Part shown: positions 59,670 through 64,000 of the stretch, in pieces | Position numbering within the stretch: position 1 is the stretch's first letter | How the letters are laid out: each line of letters starts with the position of its first letter | From: Microthyrium microscopicum | Lineage: Eukaryota > Ascomycota > Dothideomycetes > Microthyriales > Microthyriaceae | Length of the DNA: 64,000 nt | Direction of reading: 5' to 3' | NCBI GenBank assembly: GCA_010405405.1 | Contig: MU004230.1 | Coordinates: forward strand, 2,005,744 to 2,069,743 | The notes under the pieces: generated by a model | Seen by the model: the letters and a program-made list of their open reading frames with translations, nothing else | Told to the model about the DNA's origin: nothing | Databases searched by the model: none | Position numbers and translations under genes: made by a program

Positions 59670-60068
59670 TCAGACTAAGGTAGCTATCAATATCAAGATG
59701 CAGAATATGTTCATGAAAGAGAAAAGAGACGAGACCAAATATGAAGACACTACCAAAAACTTGAAGTGTACCAATTCTATTGGGCAAAGTAGTTTGTTCC
59801 AGACAAGTACCAGCTCACAGTGAGCTGTCCATTGATAGTGAAATTGATCGCCAGAATCAATAAATCCCCGAGTAAGCCACTGGGGAGCGTCTGCTGGGTC
59901 AGCAAATAAACCTTGGACCGCCGTATCCACCCTCCGTATCCCTGATATACACGCACTGTTGAAATGAGATTGCCGCCGCCTCCTATCCATATTGTGAGCC
60001 ATTGATTGGAAGAAAAATGCTACAATCATTGTTGCAAAAGCACCAACTGTCAAAATCCACCTGTTCAC
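59670..60068 (-). CDS. Doubtful small membrane protein
   Basis: An open frame of 132 codons with a hydrophobic N-terminus (WILTVGAFATMIVAFFFQSM), a basic patch NMDRRRRQ and a second hydrophobic segment near the C-terminus. It lies 140 bp downstream of the esterase gene on the same strand. No family is recognised and no intron is evident; it may be chance, or the first exon only may be real. Confidence 0.22.
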   Translation of the reverse strand: MNRWILTVGAFATMIVAFFFQSMAHNMDRRRRQSHFNSACISGIRRVDTAVQGLFADPADAPQWLTRGFIDSGDQFHYQWTAHCELVLVWNKLLCPIELVHFKFLVVSSYLVSSLFSFMNIFCILILIATLV

Positions 60069-60207
60069 GCAAAACCATTACTAGTTTTCTCCTTTCGTGT
60101 TGACGATCGCCCCTTAGACTACTATCTAGTAAGCAGCGATGCAGTCGTTACTTTACGCTTCACTCTTTCCTCAATCGCCATTGCCACCACCACCACCAAC
60201 CACCCAT

Positions 60208-61665
60208 TCACCGCTCTAGTGGCGGTTCAGGGTCCACTGGTTGGACCCAATCCGGAGGGAAAGCGTTCCAGTATGGCAAACGAACATCGAAGTTCTCTGG
60301 TGCAAGATTTGGCAAGTCTCGTCGAAGCACGACCCAAAACTCGTCGTAAAGCTCTCGATATCCCTTTGGCGAGAGATGTAAGCCTATAAAACGACGAAAA
60401 GTCCACAAGTCAGCAAGAACTCTAATCTGGGATACCCCTCGTAATGAACTCCAATCGCCGAGTAGAAGCGTCGTCAAAATCTAAGACATGGCCGTGTCCA
60501 GTGCTGACTATCAAGCCCATGTGACTTTCTTGCGCCATCGTCCTAAGAGTCTTTGCTGACGACCCGCCGGATTCCTCTCTCTAAGCCTCTTGTCTATCTT
60601 CGTGATCGTCCCTCTATCGTCCCATCTCTTACAAAGAAGGAATAAAAGTCGTAGTCTCACTTACCGTCTGTAAACAGCTCTAGAAACCTGCCATCTCCTT
60701 CCCGGTCCCGCAATCCCGGTAACGGATCTCCTTCCTTCCAGCCCGCGTGCTTGACAAAACGCGTCCACAGGTCGACGACTGCGATACCACGTTCCTGGCC
60801 GAGTGTACGCACCATGTCGGCATATGCCTTGGTGTTGGCAGCACTGCGGCGCGGCTGTGTAAAGCCGCGGACCTGGTCGGCGGCAAATTGCTGCGCTTCA
60901 TCAATGGGTGGGGGCGTAATCAGAACCAGCTTGATTCCTGGGTGGGCAGTGATGGCCGGGTGGGTGATGAGTTTGATGAGGTTGGCGCGGAAGTTGGGGA
61001 GTGGAACGCATTGATTCATGTTGGGATCGTCCACAGGATAACACGAGTCGTTGGCCCCGAAGAAAATAGTCTGTGAAGCAAAGTTAGCTCCTGAGAACTG
61101 CGATTATTCCATGGTTTTCTTGAATTGTGCGAGCAGGTGGTCGAGGCTGTGAAGACTCACGACTAGTTTGACTCTGCCTTCCGCTGGGGATGGAATGACG
61201 AAGGGCATGACTCTCAAGGCGAGATCAGTGTTGTAGCCACTTTGATAGTTAGCTGCTCTGTTTGATATTGCCAATTATTATAGGTCCATGTAGAACATGC
61301 CTGAGACCTCGATTTCTCACTTCGAGTCGACGAATGTAGTCTGACAAAGTGTTAGTCAAAACTTCTCATGCAACCGTATAAAGACAAATGAGTAAGTCAT
61401 ATGAACAAAATTATACAGTGTTCATGAAACGACACTTACCATCTCGCAATGCGGCACCAAAAGCAAATCCATTTTCTTGCTTTTCCGAGAACTCGGTTAT
61501 GGAATCTCCCAAGAGAACAATCTGATCGTACAAGGCTGTCTGAGTAGAAGAAGAGTGAGTACGGAACAAGAACTCCTTAAACCTAACGAGTATGGACAGC
61601 TGTTTTCCCACCATGGTTTCTGCAGACTCGAGTTCAGCGGGATATGTGGGAGTATTGCTTGTCAT
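60208..61665 (-). CDS. IAH1: GDSL/SGNH esterase, Iah1-like
   Basis: Serine esterase related to yeast isoamyl acetate-hydrolysing esterase. Exons 61665-61440, 61340-61301, 61239-61161, 61070-60665 and 60383-60208 give 308 residues. Block I is VLLGDSITEF with Ser55; block II RGLSGYNTDLAL carries the conserved Gly; block III is GANDS at about 120; block V DGLHLSPKGY supplies Asp250 and His253. Yeast Iah1 has 238 residues; the extra length is an N-terminal extension of about 45 residues and a proline-rich C-terminus. The second intron has a GC donor (CTCAG/GCATGT ... CAAAG) and its removal is needed to read GLS-GYNT. Exon 2 is only 40 nt. Confidence 0.88.
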
Positions 61666-64000
61666 GACAAGATATAAGGGGCGGGCGTTTTAATATGAAC
61701 CTCTTTTTCGAGTCAGAAAGATCGAAGGTAGGCAAACAAGATCCGTTGCGTGTAAACAAATCAGATACCCGATATGGGTTGTGGCGGATTAACAGAGGTT
61801 GCTAATGGGTGATTGCAGAAGTGTCGACTCCGGAGCGAGCAACTACTGGCAGAATCAATTGCTCGTTTGCGAGGAAGGCGTATTTTGATGTTTGTTGGGG
61901 CTATGAGCGAGTTGTCCCTCCAGTTCGACAGTTCCAGTACCGGTTATACTATGTCAATTGCCGACGTTGATGTGGGATATGGGTGATCGTGGATATGGTG
62001 CCAAAGTGGAAGGGTGTTTCTGGTCGTCGCCCTGAACATGGCCAATGTGAGGACTCTCGAGTATCAACATGAGCAGTAAAATCAACCCATTGAGGGGCGG
62101 TCGACGGTCGAGGTCAGAGAAAGATCCCAATAGTGGTAGACTCGGGCTAAAACGGGATAATCTATAGGCCAATGCTTGCATCAAACTAAGGAGGGTTACC
62201 TGGATAACATCAAATGTAATAACCACTCGATTGTGTTAATCACACCCAGTGTGCAGTTAGGTACTGCAGTGGGCCCCTTTCATGGAAGCTGGACTTGGAC
62301 ACTTCAGTTTGCCGAGCAGAAATCCATATTTATAATCAAACAGGACCGGCTATTGAACCACTTGAGAGTTGTAGTTGGAGTTCTGAAGCTCAAAATGTTC
62401 CGCTAAAATAAGTACTGACTCGTGTGAAGTGCTCCACATGGTACCGGTACCAGATGATAGATCTTATTGTGGATATTCAGTAGTCAATCTTCAAAACTTT
62501 ATCAATAATGTCAAGATCCTCCACTAGATTCCAGAAGATCTGGCTCTCGGGGTGCATATCGCGGAAAACACGGGAACAGCACCAAACCCTATGAACAGTG
62601 AGCACTCATTGAAAAAACTTCACTAAGATGCATTCTTCTGCAATTGGACGGCGAACCACGCATGTAAAGAGCCTCTACTTGATAGAAGCAGACAAGCTCA
62701 CTGATGCTTCACTAGGTGCAGGTGAAGGAGACGAGGTTGCATTGGGTGCTTGCCTTGCATTCCTGTACTATAAGTTGGTAAGAGGGGCAATTTCTCTGCG
62801 ATAGAATTTTCCTTTTTATCAGAAGCTGCGAAGCAGAATTGGGCAGCTGTGTGTGGTTTGGTACAAAGAACATGTACTTCTTCCCATTCCTACATGATCA
62901 GGCGCCTGATCGATCGATCATAGAGAAATCTGCAGTCGCTCTGGAAGGGTAATCTTTTCGTATAAACGAAAGTGTGATCGATTCTACCTATAATCCGTCG
63001 TTGGGCTGAAATGGTGTTGTTGGCCGATGTTGTACAGAGATCAACCAACAACCTTTCGTATCACGAACATGGAGGACCGTTGATCCCAACGTTCAGAATG
63101 CTGCCGTGGCCGCATTTACATCCCTTGCACTATCCATGTGCACATGGTCACTTTTTGCATCGCAAAAAGAGGCCAGCAGGGTCCACATGCAGGCTTTTGG
63201 AGGTTGGAATGAGGCAACGCGGGGAAACGGGGTGGTGGTAACGAATGAGGAGAGCAAATTTGTCTTTCATGCAGCTCACGAGCAGCTCTGGGAAGGTATT
63301 TGCAGAATTGATGGAGATGGCACCGCTGGGCTCAATCATCGGACCTTTTGCTGCTGTCTGTCATACTCGCCGAGCATATGAACTTCTTGTGTCGCCCAAT
63401 CAAGAATTACACAAGAAAGCACCCAGAATGAAGGGGAGCTAAAGTAGACTCTAGAGGCAACGCAAGATGGTGAGCGGAGGCTGGGCTTGGTGGAGACTGA
63501 GTCGGCGAGGGTGGACTAAGAAAGTCAGAATCCCCAGAATTTGTTCCATTTCAGGAACAGCTATCTCCGGCCCGTTCCTACCGCGAATCCTGATGGATAG
63601 ACAAATACCAACCAAAGTGCTGTTTGCAGATAAAAGCGGCTAGGTTGTTGTTTACTAGTTTGAGGTTGTTGGATGTGTTTTGGTTGTTGTGAGACCCTGG
63701 ATTTTGGGATTCAAACGTGACCCTCAAGACCCTCCACTGGCACGTCATGAGCTCAAGCGCTTCGGTGCTGAGGCCGCCGTGAAGCCTTGGGCTTACCACT
63801 GTTGACTCTCTTTGTTTGTTTCGAGCATTTGATTTTCTTTCTCTTCATATTCTCCAGCTCTATCCTTCGCGTCCAGTTCTGTCCTAAAGTTTGGTTGTTG
63901 CGGTACAAAGACAAACAGCTGGTGCCTGTTTCACCTGGAGCCCGATTATAATCCGGGGACGAGAATACGCCGTATCACAACCCCTTTCATCGCCCAGATG
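61666..64000. other. 2.3-kb region without a supported gene
   Basis: Upstream of the esterase gene to the window end. A 16-bp perfect palindrome (half-site GATCAGGC) lies at 62,896-62,911. The open frames at 63,011-63,442 show no domain. A gene may begin beyond the right edge: the last 200 bp are C/T-rich and leader-like. Confidence 0.4.

Noticed and set aside
63011-63442. Overlapping open frames near the right end
   Set aside because: Three overlapping frames of 65-91 codons with no domain; none stands out.
1-64000. tRNA, rRNA and CRISPR features
   Set aside because: GTTCGA-like strings (for example near 41,225 and 35,464) were examined but lack the rest of a tRNA; no rRNA segment or spaced repeat array was seen.

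Overview
The window looks like a chromosome segment of a filamentous ascomycete (Pezizomycotina). The genes carry short introns of about 47-60 nt with GT..CTAAC..AG signals. The gene set is fungal: WetA-type conidiation regulator, CFEM protein, Zn2Cys6 regulator, Dal5-type MFS carrier, CysA-type acyltransferase and a Bli-4-like SDR. The first 6.3 kb is extremely AT-rich and poor in CpA/TpG, the mark of repeat-induced point mutation (RIP). The class within Pezizomycotina cannot be fixed from the sequence alone.

Layout. 1-6.3 kb: RIP-degraded repeat fossil with no coding capacity, ending in a 126-bp tandem repeat. 6.4-8.2 kb: Zn2Cys6 transcription factor whose start codon cannot be found. 8.8-9.1 kb: small two-exon gene. 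10.4-21.9 kb: ISWI remodeller, two-RRM nucleolar protein, WetA, p24 cargo receptor Erv25, HAD hydrolase. 22.1-33.9 kb: MFS carrier, tRNA m5C methyltransferase Trm4/Ncl1, SDR, Vps33, Mak31-like LSm protein. 34.4-37.2 kb: a membrane-anchored protein, a decayed tandem copy of its 3' half, and an unrecognised proline-rich protein. 37.6-42.9 kb: choline/ethanolamine phosphotransferase and ribosome-bound Hsp70 Ssb. 43.8-46.1 kb: a small accessory-looking patch with two unrecognised genes, one with a stop inside a P-loop-like motif. 46.9-52.5 kb: splicing factor SF3B1, COMPASS subunit Sdc1, ribosomal protein S13. 53.4-61.7 kb: CFEM secreted protein, DUF1772 membrane protein, CysA-like acyltransferase, GDSL esterase. 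61.7-64 kb: no supported gene.

Most of the window is conserved housekeeping sequence: chromatin (ISWI, Sdc1), splicing (SF3B1), translation (RPS13, Ssb, Trm4), membrane traffic (Erv25, Vps33) and lipid synthesis. Genes are independent units with both strands used, not operons or an obvious metabolite cluster. Exon structures were worked out by hand from splice signals and frame continuity; for Ssb, RPS13, Erv25, the phosphotransferase and the esterase every junction restores family-conserved sequence. Two introns (in SSB1 and the esterase gene) use GC-AG borders. No tRNA, rRNA, CRISPR array or intact transposon was seen. No undescribed multi-gene system is demonstrated; the nearest things to one are the 43.8-46.1 kb patch and the effect of the RIP block on the adjoining regulator gene.
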